NCBI RefSeq assembly: GCF_007833355.1
Contig: NZ_CP020914.1
Span: forward strand, 606,047-670,046
Direction: 5' to 3'
Source: Denitratisoma sp. DHT3
GTDB taxonomy: Bacteria > Pseudomonadota > Gammaproteobacteria > Burkholderiales > Rhodocyclaceae
Length of the DNA: 64,000 bases
Of the stretch, positions 53,222-63,526 are shown piece after piece. Each line of letters opens with the position of its first letter. Position 1 is the first letter of the stretch. The notes below the pieces were generated by a model that saw only the letters and a program-made list of their open reading frames with translations, had not been told where the DNA came from and did not search any database. The position numbers were made by a program, and so were the translations under genes.

Positions 53222-55539
53222 CGCAACCGTCCATGGCGCAGGCACGGCGCATCCGCGTCCGCGGCCTGGTGCAGGGCGTCGGCTTCCGTCCTTTCGTCTG
53301 GCATCTGGCGCGGGAATTGGCGCTGACCGGCTGGGTGCGCAACGACGGCGAGGGCGTCGACATCCTGGCCGAAGGTACGCCCGCCGCGCTGGATGCGCTG
53401 GCGCAGCGGCTGCGCGGCGAGGCGCCGCCGCTGGCCCGGGTGGATGCGGTGACGATGCACGCCGAGACGCCGGCCGGCCACGCCGAGTTCCGCATCCTGG
53501 ACAGCGGCGCGGGTCCGGGGCGGACCGCGATCGGCGCCGACGTGGCGGTCTGTGGCGACTGCCTGGCCGAGCTGTTCGATCCCGCCGGCCGCCGCTGGCG
53601 CCATCCGTTCATCACCTGCACCCACTGCGGTCCGCGCCACAGCCTGACGCGCCGGCTGCCTTACGACCGGCGCAACACCAGCATGGCGGATTTTCCCCTC
53701 TGCGGGGACTGTGGCCGCGAGTACGCCGAGCCGGCCGACCGCCGCTTCCATGCCGAGACCATCTGCTGTCCCGCCTGCGGGCCGCGCCTGACATTCACCG
53801 ATACGGGCGGCGCGGAGCTGGCCGGGGATGCCGTCGCCGCCTGCCTGGCTCGTCTGCTCGCGGGGGACGTCGTCGCCATCAAGGGCCTGGGCGGCTTCCA
53901 TCTGGCCTGCGACGCCCGCAATGCCGAGGCCGTGGCGCGGCTGAGGCTGCGCAAAGCGCGCGAGCAGAAGCCTTTCGCGCTGATGGCGGCGAACGCCGCC
54001 TCGCTCGCACCCTGGGTGGCGCTGGACGCCGCAGCCCAGGCGTTACTGGAAGCGCCGGAGCGGCCGATCGTGTTGTCGCCCAAGATATCGGCCGCCGGCG
54101 GGGCAGGCGCTGAGGCACCTCTGGACGGGCTGGCCCCCGGCCTGGCCGAGCTGGGGGCGATGCTGCCCTATACGCCGCTCCACTACCTGCTGTTCCACGA
54201 AGCGGCGGGGCGCCCGGTGGGTACTGACTGGTTGCAGCAGCTCCACCCGCTGCTGCTGGTGATGACCAGCGCCAATCCCGGCGGCGAGCCGCTGGTGATC
54301 GACAACCGGGAGGCGCTGACCCGCCTGGCGGGCATCGCCGACGCCTTCCTGCTCCATGACCGGGACATCCTGGTGCGCTGCGACGACAGCGTGACGCGCG
54401 CGTCGCCGCCGGTCTTCGTGCGTCGTGGCCGTGGATACACGCCCAAGGCCATCCGCCTGCCGCGCGCCGGTCCGAGCGTGCTGGCCCTGGGCGGCTGGTT
54501 CAAGAACACGGTCTGCGCGACGCGGGGCGACGAGGCCTTCGTCTCGCAGCATCTGGGTGATCTGGAGAATGCCGCCGCCTGCGGCTTTCATGAAGAGGCA
54601 ACGGCCCATCTGCTGTCCATCCTGGAACTGGAACCGGAGATCGTCGCCCATGACCTGCATCCGGACTTCCATTCCACCCGCTTCGCCCAGGCCTTCGCCG
54701 CGCAGCGGGGCATCCCCACGCTGGCCGTGCAGCACCATCAGGCCCATCTCGCCGCCGTCGCCGCCGAGCATGGCCATGCCGGCCCGCTGCTGGGGCTGGC
54801 GCTGGACGGCGTGGGGCTGGGAAGCGACGGCCAGCCCTGGGGCGGCGAGCTGTTGTTCCTGGAGGGGACCGCCTTTTCCCGCCTGGGCCATTTGGCGACC
54901 CTGCCCCTGCCCGGCGGCGACCGCGCGGCCCGCGAGCCCTGGCGCATGGGCGCGGCCGTCCTGCATCGGCTGGGGCGGACCGACGAGATTCCGCGCCGTT
55001 TCCCCGATCGGCCCCTGGCGCCGGCGCTGGCGGCCCTGCTGGCGGGTGGTGGGCGGGGCACGGAAACCTCCAGCCTGGGGCGTGTCTTCGATGCCGCCGC
55101 CGCCTTGCTGGGGGTGGCGCTGGATTCCGGTTTCGAGGGCCATGCCGCGATGCTGCTGGAGTCGCGGGCCAGCGCCCATGGCCCGGCGTCGCCCTGGGAC
55201 GGGGCCTGGCGCATCGCGGCCGACGGCACCCTGGATCTGCTGCCGCTCCTGGCCCGGCTGGCCGACTGGCGGGGTGGAGTGGATGAGGCGGCGGCGCGTT
55301 TTCACGCCAGCCTGGCGGCGGCGCTGGCACAATGGGCGACCCATGCCGCCCGGGAAAGAAATACTTCAGTCGTGGCCCTGGCCGGCGGCTGCCTGCTCAA
55401 CCGCGTTCTCGCCCTGGAACTGTGCCGCCGCCTGGAGTCCGCCGGGCTGACGGTACTGACGGCCCGCCAGTTGCCGCCAGGCGATGGCGGGCTTTCCCTG
55501 GGGCAGGCGTGGGTGGCGCTGCAAACTTTGGAGTCCTGA
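53218..55539 (+). CDS. hypF: Carbamoyltransferase HypF
   Basis: This 773-residue enzyme makes the cyanide ligands of the hydrogenase iron with HypE. It has an N-terminal acylphosphatase domain ([21 protein letters not shown]), two zinc motifs (CGDCLAELF...CTHCGPRH and CGDCGREY...CCPACGP), a YrdC-like domain (about 200-380), and a Kae1-like carbamoyltransferase domain with [21 protein letters not shown] and [13 protein letters not shown]. The ATG at 53218 overlaps hypB (ATGA). Confidence 0.96.
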   Translation: MTQPSMAQARRIRVRGLVQGVGFRPFVWHLARELALTGWVRNDGEGVDILAEGTPAALDALAQRLRGEAPPLARVDAVTMHAETPAGHAEFRILDSGAGPGRTAIGADVAVCGDCLAELFDPAGRRWRHPFITCTHCGPRHSLTRRLPYDRRNTSMADFPLCGDCGREYAEPADRRFHAETICCPACGPRLTFTDTGGAELAGDAVAACLARLLAGDVVAIKGLGGFHLACDARNAEAVARLRLRKAREQKPFALMAANAASLAPWVALDAAAQALLEAPERPIVLSPKISAAGGAGAEAPLDGLAPGLAELGAMLPYTPLHYLLFHEAAGRPVGTDWLQQLHPLLLVMTSANPGGEPLVIDNREALTRLAGIADAFLLHDRDILVRCDDSVTRASPPVFVRRGRGYTPKAIRLPRAGPSVLALGGWFKNTVCATRGDEAFVSQHLGDLENAAACGFHEEATAHLLSILELEPEIVAHDLHPDFHSTRFAQAFAAQRGIPTLAVQHHQAHLAAVAAEHGHAGPLLGLALDGVGLGSDGQPWGGELLFLEGTAFSRLGHLATLPLPGGDRAAREPWRMGAAVLHRLGRTDEIPRRFPDRPLAPALAALLAGGGRGTETSSLGRVFDAAAALLGVALDSGFEGHAAMLLESRASAHGPASPWDGAWRIAADGTLDLLPLLARLADWRGGVDEAAARFHASLAAALAQWATHAARERNTSVVALAGGCLLNRVLALELCRRLESAGLTVLTARQLPPGDGGLSLGQAWVALQTLES

Positions 55540-55541
55540 AA

Positions 55542-55772
55542 ATGTGTCTGGCAATGCCGGTGCGGGTGGTGGAGATCGTCGGGGAGGGGATGGCCGTGGT
55601 GGATCTGAACGGCGTCCGCAAGGAGGTTTCGCTGGCTTTGGTGGATGACGTCGCCGTCGGCGACTACGTCATCCTGCATGTCGGCCATGCGCTGCAAAAA
55701 CTCGACGTCGAGGAGGCGGAGCGCACCCTGGCGCTGTTTGCCGAGATGGCGCGTCTCGATACGATACCCTGA
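55542..55772 (+). CDS. hypC: Hydrogenase assembly chaperone HypC
   Basis: This 76-residue protein starts [55 protein letters not shown]. Cys2 is the essential residue that carries the Fe(CN)2CO unit and binds the large subunit. It follows hypF by 2 bases. hypD, which normally comes next, is absent: the next gene is a convergent tetR. Confidence 0.95.
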   Translation: MCLAMPVRVVEIVGEGMAVVDLNGVRKEVSLALVDDVAVGDYVILHVGHALQKLDVEEAERTLALFAEMARLDTIP

Positions 55773-55794
55773 CGCTTGGCGTCCGGCGCCTGAT

Positions 55795-56367
55795 CTATCC
55801 GATCAGCTTTTTCGTCAGGTAGTGGAGGTCGTGCTCCACCTCGGCCATCGTGACCCGTTCGGCGGAGAGAGCCAGCAGCATCGCTTGCAGCTGGTAGCCG
55901 AAGATGCGGGTCAGGGCCGTCGTCTCCTCGATCGAATAGCCGCCGAAATCGATGCCCATGTAGCGCTGGATCACCATCGACGAGGGTTCGCTGCCGCGGC
56001 CGCCGGGCGCGGCGGAGGCGCTGAGCACGGCCGAGAGCAGACGCGGCGTGCGGCGCAGGAACCCGATCACGAAGCACAGCCGCCGCGCCACCCGCAGCGC
56101 CGGATCGCCGCTGTCCGTGGCGCCGATGGCTTCCCGTTCCAGGGCGGCGATGGCTTCCGCGCTCCAGAAAATGACCAGGTCGGAGAGCAGGTGGTCCTTG
56201 TTGCGGAAATACTTGTAGGCGGTGACGCGCGACACGCCGGTCAAATCGGCCACGGCCTGGATGGTGACGGCCTCGTAACCGCCGTCGGTAGCCAGTCGGC
56301 GGGCGGCCTGAAGCAGGCGGCTCTCGGTTTCGCCGGCGGAAGAGGGGGAGCGTAATGAGGTACTCAT
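55795..56367 (-). CDS. TetR/AcrR family transcriptional regulator
   Basis: This 190-residue repressor has the HTH SRLLQAARRLATDGGYEAVTIQAVADLTGVSRVTAYKYFRNKDHLLSDL (about residues 16-64), with a ligand-binding domain after it. It is transcribed away from the hydrogenase structural genes across a 206-bp region that also holds an FNR-type site and a 16-bp palindrome. It may control the hydrogenase operon or an unseen target (inference). Confidence 0.88.
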   Translation of the reverse strand: MSTSLRSPSSAGETESRLLQAARRLATDGGYEAVTIQAVADLTGVSRVTAYKYFRNKDHLLSDLVIFWSAEAIAALEREAIGATDSGDPALRVARRLCFVIGFLRRTPRLLSAVLSASAAPGGRGSEPSSMVIQRYMGIDFGGYSIEETTALTRIFGYQLQAMLLALSAERVTMAEVEHDLHYLTKKLIG

Positions 56368-56445
56368 GAGGGGCCGCAGTCTAGCAAATCCTGCGCATGC
56401 GATCAGGCATCCTGTCGGCCGGCTTTCGGCAAGGTATCGTGCGGT

Positions 56446-56468
56446 GCATCAAGCTTGATGCGGATCAA
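56446..56468 (+). promoter_or_regulatory. FNR/ANR-type box overlapping a 16-bp palindrome upstream of hyaA
   Basis: TTGATGCGGATCAA at 56455-56468 matches the FNR consensus TTGAT-N4-ATCAA exactly. It overlaps a perfect 16-bp palindrome GCATCAAGCTTGATGC at 56446-56461. Both lie 106-128 bases before the hyaA start. Anaerobic activation by FNR is inferred; the palindrome could be a separate operator, for example for the divergent TetR protein. Confidence 0.7.
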
Positions 56469-56573
56469 GCAGGGTGCATTTGCATGATCCGGTTTGGTTC
56501 CCCCTCACCGGTTTTCAGTTAGCCTCCCGTACCGAATAATTCGATGTAAATAAAACGATCAGGGAGCAGGGGA

Positions 56574-57695
56574 ATGGCCGAAAAGCCCACATTCCACGAT
56601 GTATTCATGCAGCGCGGCGTTTCTCGGCGCGACTTCCTCGGTTTCTGCGCAATGACGGCAACCTATCTGGGTCTGGGGCCGGATGGCCCCGGCATCATTG
56701 CCAACGCCATGCAGACCAAGCCGCGCATTCCCGTGCTCTGGCTGCACGGGCTGGAATGCACCTGCTGTTCCGAGAGCTTCCTGCGTTCGGGCCATCCGCT
56801 GGCGTCCGAGATCGTGCTGAGCATGATCTCCCTCGACTACGACGACACCATCATGGCCGCGGCGGGCGATCAGGCGGAAGAAATACTCCACGACATCGTT
56901 CGCGACTATCGCGGCGCCTATCTTCTCGCCGTCGAGGGCAACGTGCCCCTGGCCAACGACGGCATGGCGTGCATCGTCGGCGGCCGGCCGTTCAAGAAGA
57001 AGTTCGAGGAAATGGCGCGCCACGCCAAGGCGATCATCTCCTGGGGCACCTGCGCGAGTTCCGGCTGCGTGCAGACGGCCAAGCCCAATCCGACCGGCGC
57101 CACGCCGATCCACAAGCTGGTGGATCGCGTGCCGGTGATCAACGTTCCCGGCTGCCCCCCCATCGCCGAGGTGATGACGGGCGTCATCAGCTACATCCTC
57201 ACCTATGACCGTTTGCCCGAATTGGACCGTCAGTTGCGGCCGAAGCTGTTCTATTCCCAGCGCGTGCACGACAAATGCTCCCGGCGGGCGCATTTCGACG
57301 CCGGCCAGTTCGTCGAGAGCTGGGACGATGAGGGCGCGCGCCAGGGCTGGTGCCTTTACAAGATGGGTTGCCGCGGCCCCACCACCTACAATGCTTGCGC
57401 GACGATCGGCTGGAACGAGAACACCAGCTCCCCGATCCGCTCCGGACACGGCTGCATCGGCTGCTCGGAGGAGGGATTCTGGGATCGCGGTCCCTTCTAT
57501 GAGCGCCTGCCCGACATGCAGCAATGGGGTATCGAGTCGAATGCCGACAAGGTCGCGGCGGTCGGCGCAACGGTGCTGGGCTCCGCCGTGGCCGTGCAAC
57601 TGGGCGCCACCGCGCTCAAACGGATGATCAAGCCGCGAGCCGGCGGCGAGGCCGGCGCCACGGAAAGTTCCGGATCGGGGGAGCCGCAGGCATGA
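56574..57695 (+). CDS. hyaA: [NiFe] hydrogenase small subunit, oxygen-tolerant group 1d type
   Basis: This 373-residue protein has a Tat signal (VSRRDFLGF, about residues 16-24). The proximal cluster region has six Cys: C62, C64 and C65 (ECTCCSESF), C160 and C165 (GTCASSGC), and C194. The extra C64 and C165 are those that form the [4Fe-3S] cluster of oxygen-tolerant enzymes. The distal cluster uses H232, C235, C260 and C266, and the medial cluster C275, C294 and C297. A C-terminal helix ([22 protein letters not shown]) anchors it in the membrane. It passes electrons to HyaC. It overlaps hyaB by 4 bases. Confidence 0.97.
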   Translation: MAEKPTFHDVFMQRGVSRRDFLGFCAMTATYLGLGPDGPGIIANAMQTKPRIPVLWLHGLECTCCSESFLRSGHPLASEIVLSMISLDYDDTIMAAAGDQAEEILHDIVRDYRGAYLLAVEGNVPLANDGMACIVGGRPFKKKFEEMARHAKAIISWGTCASSGCVQTAKPNPTGATPIHKLVDRVPVINVPGCPPIAEVMTGVISYILTYDRLPELDRQLRPKLFYSQRVHDKCSRRAHFDAGQFVESWDDEGARQGWCLYKMGCRGPTTYNACATIGWNENTSSPIRSGHGCIGCSEEGFWDRGPFYERLPDMQQWGIESNADKVAAVGATVLGSAVAVQLGATALKRMIKPRAGGEAGATESSGSGEPQA

Positions 57696-59491
57696 CGCAG
57701 ATCACCACCCCGAACGGCTTCAACCTCGACGACGGCGGTCGACGCGTCACCCTCGATCCGGTCACCCGCATCGAGGGCCACATGCGCGTCGAGGTGAATA
57801 TCGATGGCGGCAACGTCATCCGCAACGCGGTATCGGTCGGCACGATGTGGCGCGGTCTGGAGCCCATCCTCAAGGGGCGCGATCCGCGCGACGCCTGGGC
57901 CTTCGTGCAGCGCATCTGCGGCGTGTGCACCGGCGTCCATGCGCTGGCCTCGATCCGGGCGGTGGAGGATGCGCTGGCGATCCAGATTCCGACCAACGCC
58001 AACACCATCCGCAACATCATGCACCTGGCGCTGTTCGTGCATGATCACCTGGTGCATTTCTATCATCTGCACGCGCTCGACTGGGTCGATATCGTCTCGG
58101 CCCTGTCGGCATCGCCGAAGGCCACCTCCGAGCTGCAACAGTCGGTCTCGCCGTGGCCGAATTCATCGCCGGGTTATTTCAAGGACATGCAGGAGCGGGT
58201 GCGAAAGCTGGTCGGCTCGGGCCAGCTCGGCCCCTTCCGCAACGGCTATTGGGGCCATTCCGCCTACCGGCTGCCGCCGGAGGCGAATCTGATGGCGGTG
58301 GCGCATTACATCGAGGCGCTCAACTTCCAGCGCGAGATCGTCAAGATCCAGGCCGTGTTCGGCGGCAAGAACCCGCATCCGATGTGGCTGGTGGGCGGCG
58401 TGCCGTCCGCCATCAACATGCATGCCTCCGGCGCTTCGGGCGCGTCCGTCAATGTCGAGCGCATGAACCTGGTCGCGGCGGTCGCCGATCAGGCGCACGC
58501 CTTCATCGAACAGGTCTATGTGCCCGATCTGCTGGCCATCGCCTCGTTCTATCCGGAGTGGTTCCGGCATGGCGGCGGCTTGTCGAGCCGGAACCTGCTT
58601 TCCTACGGCGAGTTCCCGGCGCGCGCCAACGACGAATCCAATGCCAGCCTGATGCTGCCGCGCGGCGCCATCATCGACGGCGACCTGTCGCGGCTGCATG
58701 AGGTCGATCTCAAGGACCCGGCTCAGGTGCAGGAGTTCGTGCCGCATTCCTGGTATCGCTATCCGGACGACAACGCCGGCCTGCATCCCTGGGACGGCCT
58801 CACCGAACTGGACTTCCGCCTTGGGGCGAAGACGCGCAAGAGCGACGACCGGATCGAGTCCTTCGACGAAAGCGCGAAATACAGCTACATCAAGGCGCCG
58901 CGCTGGAAAGGCCATGCGATGGAAACCGGGCCGCTGGCCCGCATGGTCATCGCCTACGCCGGCGGCAATGCGCGGGTCAAGGAGCTTGTCGACGGCGCGT
59001 TGAGGAAACTCGGCCTGCCGTTGACCGCGCTGTTCTCCACCCTGGGCCGCACCGCGGCGCGGGGCCTGGAGGCGCTCTGGGCCGCCGAGCAGCTCAAGGA
59101 GCAGATTCTCTATTTGCAGGCGACGATCAAGAGCGGCAACGAGGCCACCGCCAACACCGAAAAGTGGTCGCCGCAGACCTGGCCGGCGACGGCGCGTGGC
59201 GTCGGCTTCAGCGAGGCGCCGCGCGGCGCGCTGGGGCACTGGATACGCATCAAGGACCAGAAGATCGAGAACTATCAATGCGTGGTGCCGACCACCTGGA
59301 ACGCCAGTCCGCGCGACGCCCAGGGCAACATCGGCGCCTACGAGGCGGCGCTGCTGGGCGTGCCGCTGGCGGATCCGAAGAAGCCGCTGGAGATCCTGCG
59401 CGTGATACACAGCTTCGACCCGTGCCTGGCCTGCGCCACGCACGTCATCGGCCCCGATGGCGGCGAGCTGACGGTGGCCCAGGTGCTATGA
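57692..59491 (+). CDS. hyaB: [NiFe] hydrogenase large subunit
   Basis: This 599-residue subunit holds the Ni-Fe active site. The N-terminal motif is RIEGH (Glu28) and RICGVC (C76, C79), with the C-terminal DPCLACATH (C578, C581, H584). Fifteen residues after the His ([15 protein letters not shown]) are the extension removed by HyaD after nickel insertion. The protein has no signal of its own and is co-exported with HyaA. Length and motifs fit group 1 uptake hydrogenases. Confidence 0.97.
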   Translation: MTQITTPNGFNLDDGGRRVTLDPVTRIEGHMRVEVNIDGGNVIRNAVSVGTMWRGLEPILKGRDPRDAWAFVQRICGVCTGVHALASIRAVEDALAIQIPTNANTIRNIMHLALFVHDHLVHFYHLHALDWVDIVSALSASPKATSELQQSVSPWPNSSPGYFKDMQERVRKLVGSGQLGPFRNGYWGHSAYRLPPEANLMAVAHYIEALNFQREIVKIQAVFGGKNPHPMWLVGGVPSAINMHASGASGASVNVERMNLVAAVADQAHAFIEQVYVPDLLAIASFYPEWFRHGGGLSSRNLLSYGEFPARANDESNASLMLPRGAIIDGDLSRLHEVDLKDPAQVQEFVPHSWYRYPDDNAGLHPWDGLTELDFRLGAKTRKSDDRIESFDESAKYSYIKAPRWKGHAMETGPLARMVIAYAGGNARVKELVDGALRKLGLPLTALFSTLGRTAARGLEALWAAEQLKEQILYLQATIKSGNEATANTEKWSPQTWPATARGVGFSEAPRGALGHWIRIKDQKIENYQCVVPTTWNASPRDAQGNIGAYEAALLGVPLADPKKPLEILRVIHSFDPCLACATHVIGPDGGELTVAQVL

Positions 59492-59504
59492 ACGGGGCGC
59501 CGGG

Positions 59505-60206
59505 ATGAAGCATTACATTCCCTATCACCAGTTGCCCGATGAGGGCATTCCGCCCCCGGTCACCATCTACGGTCCCGGCGTGCGGCTGTGGCACTGGTGC
59601 AGCGGCCTTCTCGTGCTGGTGCTGTTCCTCACCGGTTATTTCATCGGCGTGCCGCCGCCTTCCGCATTGGGCGATACCTCGACGCTCTACCTCATGGGAT
59701 GGATACGCTTCCTGCACCTGGCCTCGGGCTATCTGTTCACGCTGCTCGCGCTGGCGCGCCTGTGGCTCACCTTCGTCGAGAAGGGCATCTCCCATCATCT
59801 GTATCTGCCCGCCGTCTGGCGCGCCGAGTGGTTCGACGGCTTCATGCGACAGGTCAAATGGAACCTGCTGATGGACGTGACGCCGGTCCGCTATGTCGGA
59901 CTCAATCCGCTGGGCAGCATCGCGATGCTGTTCCTCTATGTGCTGCCGGGGGCGCTGATCATCGTCACCGGCTTTGCGATGTATGCCGAGGTCACCGGGC
60001 ACGACAGCTGGCAATACCTGCTGTTCGGCTGGGTCACCGCGATCTTCGGCAACACCATGGACCTGCACGTCATCCACCGGCTGGCGATGTGGTGCATGGC
60101 CGGTTTCGTCTGCGTTCATGTCTATATCGCGGTGCGCGAGGACGTGCTGTCGCGCCAGACCATGATCAGCTCGATGCTGTCCGGCGAGCGGCAATTCCGG
60201 CGATGA
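59505..60206 (+). CDS. hyaC: Ni/Fe-hydrogenase b-type cytochrome subunit
   Basis: This 233-residue membrane protein has four helices with haem-ligand candidates in LWHWCSG, FLHLASG, and HVIHRLAMW...VHVYIAVRED. It accepts electrons from the small subunit and reduces the quinone pool. The motif YGPGVRLWHWCSGLLVLVLFLTGYFIG is typical of HyaC/HoxZ. The ATG lies 13 bases after hyaB. Confidence 0.95.
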   Translation: MKHYIPYHQLPDEGIPPPVTIYGPGVRLWHWCSGLLVLVLFLTGYFIGVPPPSALGDTSTLYLMGWIRFLHLASGYLFTLLALARLWLTFVEKGISHHLYLPAVWRAEWFDGFMRQVKWNLLMDVTPVRYVGLNPLGSIAMLFLYVLPGALIIVTGFAMYAEVTGHDSWQYLLFGWVTAIFGNTMDLHVIHRLAMWCMAGFVCVHVYIAVREDVLSRQTMISSMLSGERQFRR

Positions 60207-60697
60207 CGGCCGCCGCCGAGGATACCGTGCTGCTGGGCATCGGCAACGTGCTCTGGGGCGATGAGGGCTTCGGCCCGCGTGTCGTCGAGCGCATGCGGGA
60301 ACGCAACGCGGCCCCGCCGGACGTCCGTCTCGTCGACGGCGGCACCCAGGGCCTGTACCTGTTGCCGCTGGTGCAGGACGCCGCCCGCCTGATCGTCTTC
60401 GATGCCGTGGATTTCGGCCGCGCGCCGGGTGAAATGGTGGTGCTGCGCGATGCCGAGATTCCGGCCTTCTTCGGCACCCGGCCGCTCAGTCTGCACCAGA
60501 CGGGATTCACCGACGTGCTTGCCGCGGCCGAACTGACCGGCCGCCAACCGCGGGCCGTTACGCTGATCGGGGTGCAATACGTCGATATCGACACCTGGGG
60601 CGGTGGCCTGTCCCCGGCCGTCGCGGCCGCCATCGACCCGGCCATCGCGACCAGCCGGCGCGAATTGCAATTGTGGAGGGAGTCGTCCCATGTCTGA
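60203..60697 (+). CDS. hyaD: Hydrogenase maturation protease HyaD
   Basis: This 164-residue endopeptidase removes the C-terminal tail of HyaB. Family motifs are [15 protein letters not shown] (nickel-sensing Glu and Asp), [26 protein letters not shown] (Asp) and [15 protein letters not shown] (His). The ATG at 60203 overlaps the hyaC stop, and its end overlaps the next gene by 8 bases. Confidence 0.95.
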   Translation: MTAAAEDTVLLGIGNVLWGDEGFGPRVVERMRERNAAPPDVRLVDGGTQGLYLLPLVQDAARLIVFDAVDFGRAPGEMVVLRDAEIPAFFGTRPLSLHQTGFTDVLAAAELTGRQPRAVTLIGVQYVDIDTWGGGLSPAVAAAIDPAIATSRRELQLWRESSHV

Positions 60698-62333
60698 GCA
60701 CTACACCGGTACCTACGACCGTACCCTGAACCTGCTCGGCCGGGTCAGCGTCGCCTTGTTCAGCTTTGTCGACAACGTGCGCATGTTCCGGGTCGGTAAT
60801 TTCATCACTCTCTTCACCATGGTGCTGCTGGTCGCCGGTATCGCCGGCACCAGCCTGACCTTCAAGTCCGTGGCCGAGATCGCCGGCGTCTGGCGCGATT
60901 TCGATTCCGGACTGGCGCGGCGCATCGATCTGCTCGGCCATTTTCAGCACCATCTCGGCCACGGCGGAGTGGCGCGCCACTGGAGCGCCGCCCGGCAGGG
61001 CGACGCCGCCGCGCGCCAGGCCGTCGCCACCGCCTTGCTGAAGGTGCGCGAAGGATTCCCCGCCTTCCTCAATGCCAACCCGTCGGATGCGGAAAAAGCG
61101 CACTTGGCCATGCTGGAGCAGGCCGTTGCCGCCTACGAGCGCGCGCTCGGCGGCGGAACGATTTCCACCGATGAGGAAAACGCGGCTTCCGCCGCGCTCG
61201 ACGGCATCAGATCCACACTGGCGGAACGGCGCAAGGCGGGGGCTGACAGCGTCGAGGACGCCATCTGGTCGCTGTCGCTCAGGGTGGGCGGCATCATGTT
61301 CGCCGCCGGCCTGATCCTGGCGGTCTTCGGTTTGTTCTCCTTCTGGTTCATCCGCTTCCGCGTCGCCTTGCCGCTGGCGGCGATCAACACCACGATGACC
61401 GGACTGTCCGGCGGCGACACGCGCGTCGATGTGCCATTTACCGGCAAGAGCGACGAGGTCGGCGAAATGGCGCGGGCGGTGAAGGTGTTCAAGGACAACG
61501 CGGTCGTCAAGCGGCGCATGGAGGTGCAAAGGCAGGAGGTCGCGCAGAGCGTCCAGGAAACCGCCGAGGAATTGGCGCGGCTGACCATGGTCGCGCGGGC
61601 CGCCACCGGCGAGCAGGCTTCCGCGACCTCAAGCATGTCGGCCTCCACCGAGCAGCTCAGCGTCAGCATCGACCAAGTGGCCGAGAACGCCCAGCAGGCG
61701 CTGACCGCGACGCGCGATACGGTGACGGCGGTGAAAGCGGGTGAGCAGGCGGTACGCGAGACCATCGTCGTGATGGAGGACACCGCGCGGCTCGTCGTCC
61801 ATGCCGCCGACAAGGTCGATGAGCTCGGCCGGCAGAGCGAGCGCATCCAGGAGATCGTCACCACCATCCAGGGCATCGCCAAACAGACCGATCTGCTGGC
61901 GCTCAACGCATCCATCGAGTCGGCGCGCGCCGGCGAGGCGGGGCGCGGATTCTCGGTCGTGGCCGACGAGGTGCGCAGCCTGGCCGAGAAGACCAATGCC
62001 TCGGCGCTGGACATCGGCCTCATCCTGGCGGAAATCCAGCGGCAGATGGAGGAGGTGACCGCCGAGGTCACCAGCGCATCGGACAAGGCCAGGGAAAGCG
62101 CCGCGCATTCGCGCGAGGTCGGAAGCGCCTTGACGAGAATCGACCAGCGTGCCGCCATGGTGGCCAATGCGATGTCGGATATCGCCAACGCCGCGCGGGA
62201 GCAAAGCGCCGCAGGGCATGAAATCGCGCAGCAGGTCGAAATGGTCGCCACCTCGTCCGGAACGATCAGCGACCAGATCAATCGTCTGGACGAAATGGCG
62301 GGCAGTCTGAATCGCACGGTGAGCGGCTTCTGA
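60690..62333 (+). CDS. Methyl-accepting chemotaxis protein in the hydrogenase operon
   Basis: This 547-residue transducer has two helices (about residues 41-60 and 196-218) flanking a sensor domain of about 135 residues with no recognised cofactor motif. HAMP ([43 protein letters not shown]) and a cytoplasmic signalling domain follow. The highly conserved hairpin tip reads [42 protein letters not shown]. The ATG at 60690 overlaps hyaD by 8 bases and is preceded by GGAGGG. A sensor of hydrogen, redox state or oxygen is inferred only from location. Confidence 0.93.
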   Translation: MSEHYTGTYDRTLNLLGRVSVALFSFVDNVRMFRVGNFITLFTMVLLVAGIAGTSLTFKSVAEIAGVWRDFDSGLARRIDLLGHFQHHLGHGGVARHWSAARQGDAAARQAVATALLKVREGFPAFLNANPSDAEKAHLAMLEQAVAAYERALGGGTISTDEENAASAALDGIRSTLAERRKAGADSVEDAIWSLSLRVGGIMFAAGLILAVFGLFSFWFIRFRVALPLAAINTTMTGLSGGDTRVDVPFTGKSDEVGEMARAVKVFKDNAVVKRRMEVQRQEVAQSVQETAEELARLTMVARAATGEQASATSSMSASTEQLSVSIDQVAENAQQALTATRDTVTAVKAGEQAVRETIVVMEDTARLVVHAADKVDELGRQSERIQEIVTTIQGIAKQTDLLALNASIESARAGEAGRGFSVVADEVRSLAEKTNASALDIGLILAEIQRQMEEVTAEVTSASDKARESAAHSREVGSALTRIDQRAAMVANAMSDIANAAREQSAAGHEIAQQVEMVATSSGTISDQINRLDEMAGSLNRTVSGF

Positions 62334-62473
62334 CGGGCAGGGCCACGCATTTCCTGTAGCGTTGTGAAGCATCCCGGCGCACGCGCCTGGGATAACATTG
62401 CCACCTTTCTTTGCATGCCCGAACGCCACGCCATGTTCATTTTGTCGCCTGCTGGCGGCTCCGGAGCCGTACC

Positions 62474-63514
62474 GTGAAACCCGCTTACATGAGACCGCTG
62501 GACCGCCGCCAGGGCCGGGTGGACCTTGCCCATGGCGCCGGGGGACGGGCGATGATGCAATTGATCGAGGAAGTCTTCGCCCGTTGCCTGGACAACGAAT
62601 TCCTGCGCCAGGGCGACGATGGCGCCCGCCTGCCGGCGCCCGGCGGCCGGCTGGTGATGGCCACCGACGCCCACGTGGTGTCGCCGCTGTTCTTTCCCGG
62701 CGGCGACATCGGCTGCCTTTCGGTGCATGGCACGCTGAACGACGTGGCGATGATGGGGGCGGAACCGCTCTACCTGTCCGCCGGCTTCATCCTCGAGGAG
62801 GGCTTCCCGCTGGCGGATTTGATCCGCATCGTCGAATCCATGGCCGCGGCGGCGCGGGCCGCCGGCGTGCCGGTGGTCACCGGCGATACCAAGGTGGTGG
62901 AGGCGGGCAAGGCCGACGGAGTGTTCATCACCACCACCGGCGTCGGCAGGCTGCGCGACGATGCGGATCTCTCCGGCGCCCATGCCCGCCCCGGCGACGC
63001 GGTGCTGGTCTCGGGGCCGATCGGCGACCACGGCATGGCGATCATGTCGGTGCGGGAGGGGCTGTCGTTCGAGGCGCCCATCGTCTCCGACACGGCGGCC
63101 CTGCACGGTCTGGTGGCCACGCTGCTCGACGCCGCGCCCGGCATCCGCGCCCTGCGCGATCCGACCCGGGGCGGGCTGGCCGCGACCCTGAACGAGATCG
63201 CCCGCCAGTCCGGCGTCGGCGTGCTGATCGAGGAGGCGGCGATTCCCGTGCGGCCGGCCGTCGCCGCCGCCTGCGAGCTGCTGGGACTGGACCCGCTGAA
63301 CGTGGCGTGCGAGGGCCGCCTGGTGGCCGTCTGCCCTGCACGGCACGAGGCCGCGGCCCTGGCCGCGCTGCGCGGCCACCCCCTGGGGCGCGAGGCCGCG
63401 CTGGTGGGGCGGATCCAGGCCGACGAGCGTTGCTTCGTGCAGATGCGCACTCGCTTCGGCGGCCTGCGCAACGTCGATTGGCTGGCCGGGGAGCAACTAC
63501 CCCGCATTTGCTGA
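62474..63514 (+). CDS. hypE: Hydrogenase maturation protein HypE
   Basis: This 346-residue enzyme dehydrates the HypE thiocarboxamide to give the cyanide ligand. The ATP-binding PurM fold is visible: VDLAHGAGGRAMMQLIEEVF, TDAHVVSPLFFPGGDIG, SVHGTLNDVAMMGAEPLYLSAGFILEEG and DPTRGGLAATLNEIA. The protein ends in the essential PRIC with C-terminal Cys. GTG 62474 is the likely start, with ATG 62489 also possible. The MCP lies upstream by 140 bases. Confidence 0.95.
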   Translation: MKPAYMRPLDRRQGRVDLAHGAGGRAMMQLIEEVFARCLDNEFLRQGDDGARLPAPGGRLVMATDAHVVSPLFFPGGDIGCLSVHGTLNDVAMMGAEPLYLSAGFILEEGFPLADLIRIVESMAAAARAAGVPVVTGDTKVVEAGKADGVFITTTGVGRLRDDADLSGAHARPGDAVLVSGPIGDHGMAIMSVREGLSFEAPIVSDTAALHGLVATLLDAAPGIRALRDPTRGGLAATLNEIARQSGVGVLIEEAAIPVRPAVAAACELLGLDPLNVACEGRLVAVCPARHEAAALAALRGHPLGREAALVGRIQADERCFVQMRTRFGGLRNVDWLAGEQLPRIC

Positions 63515-63526
63515 GGTATCGCCGCC

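Noticed and set aside
56368..56573. A sigma-54 promoter upstream of hyaA
   Set aside because: No GG-N10-GC element with the usual TGGCAC-N5-TTGC pattern was found; the FNR-type site is the better supported signal.
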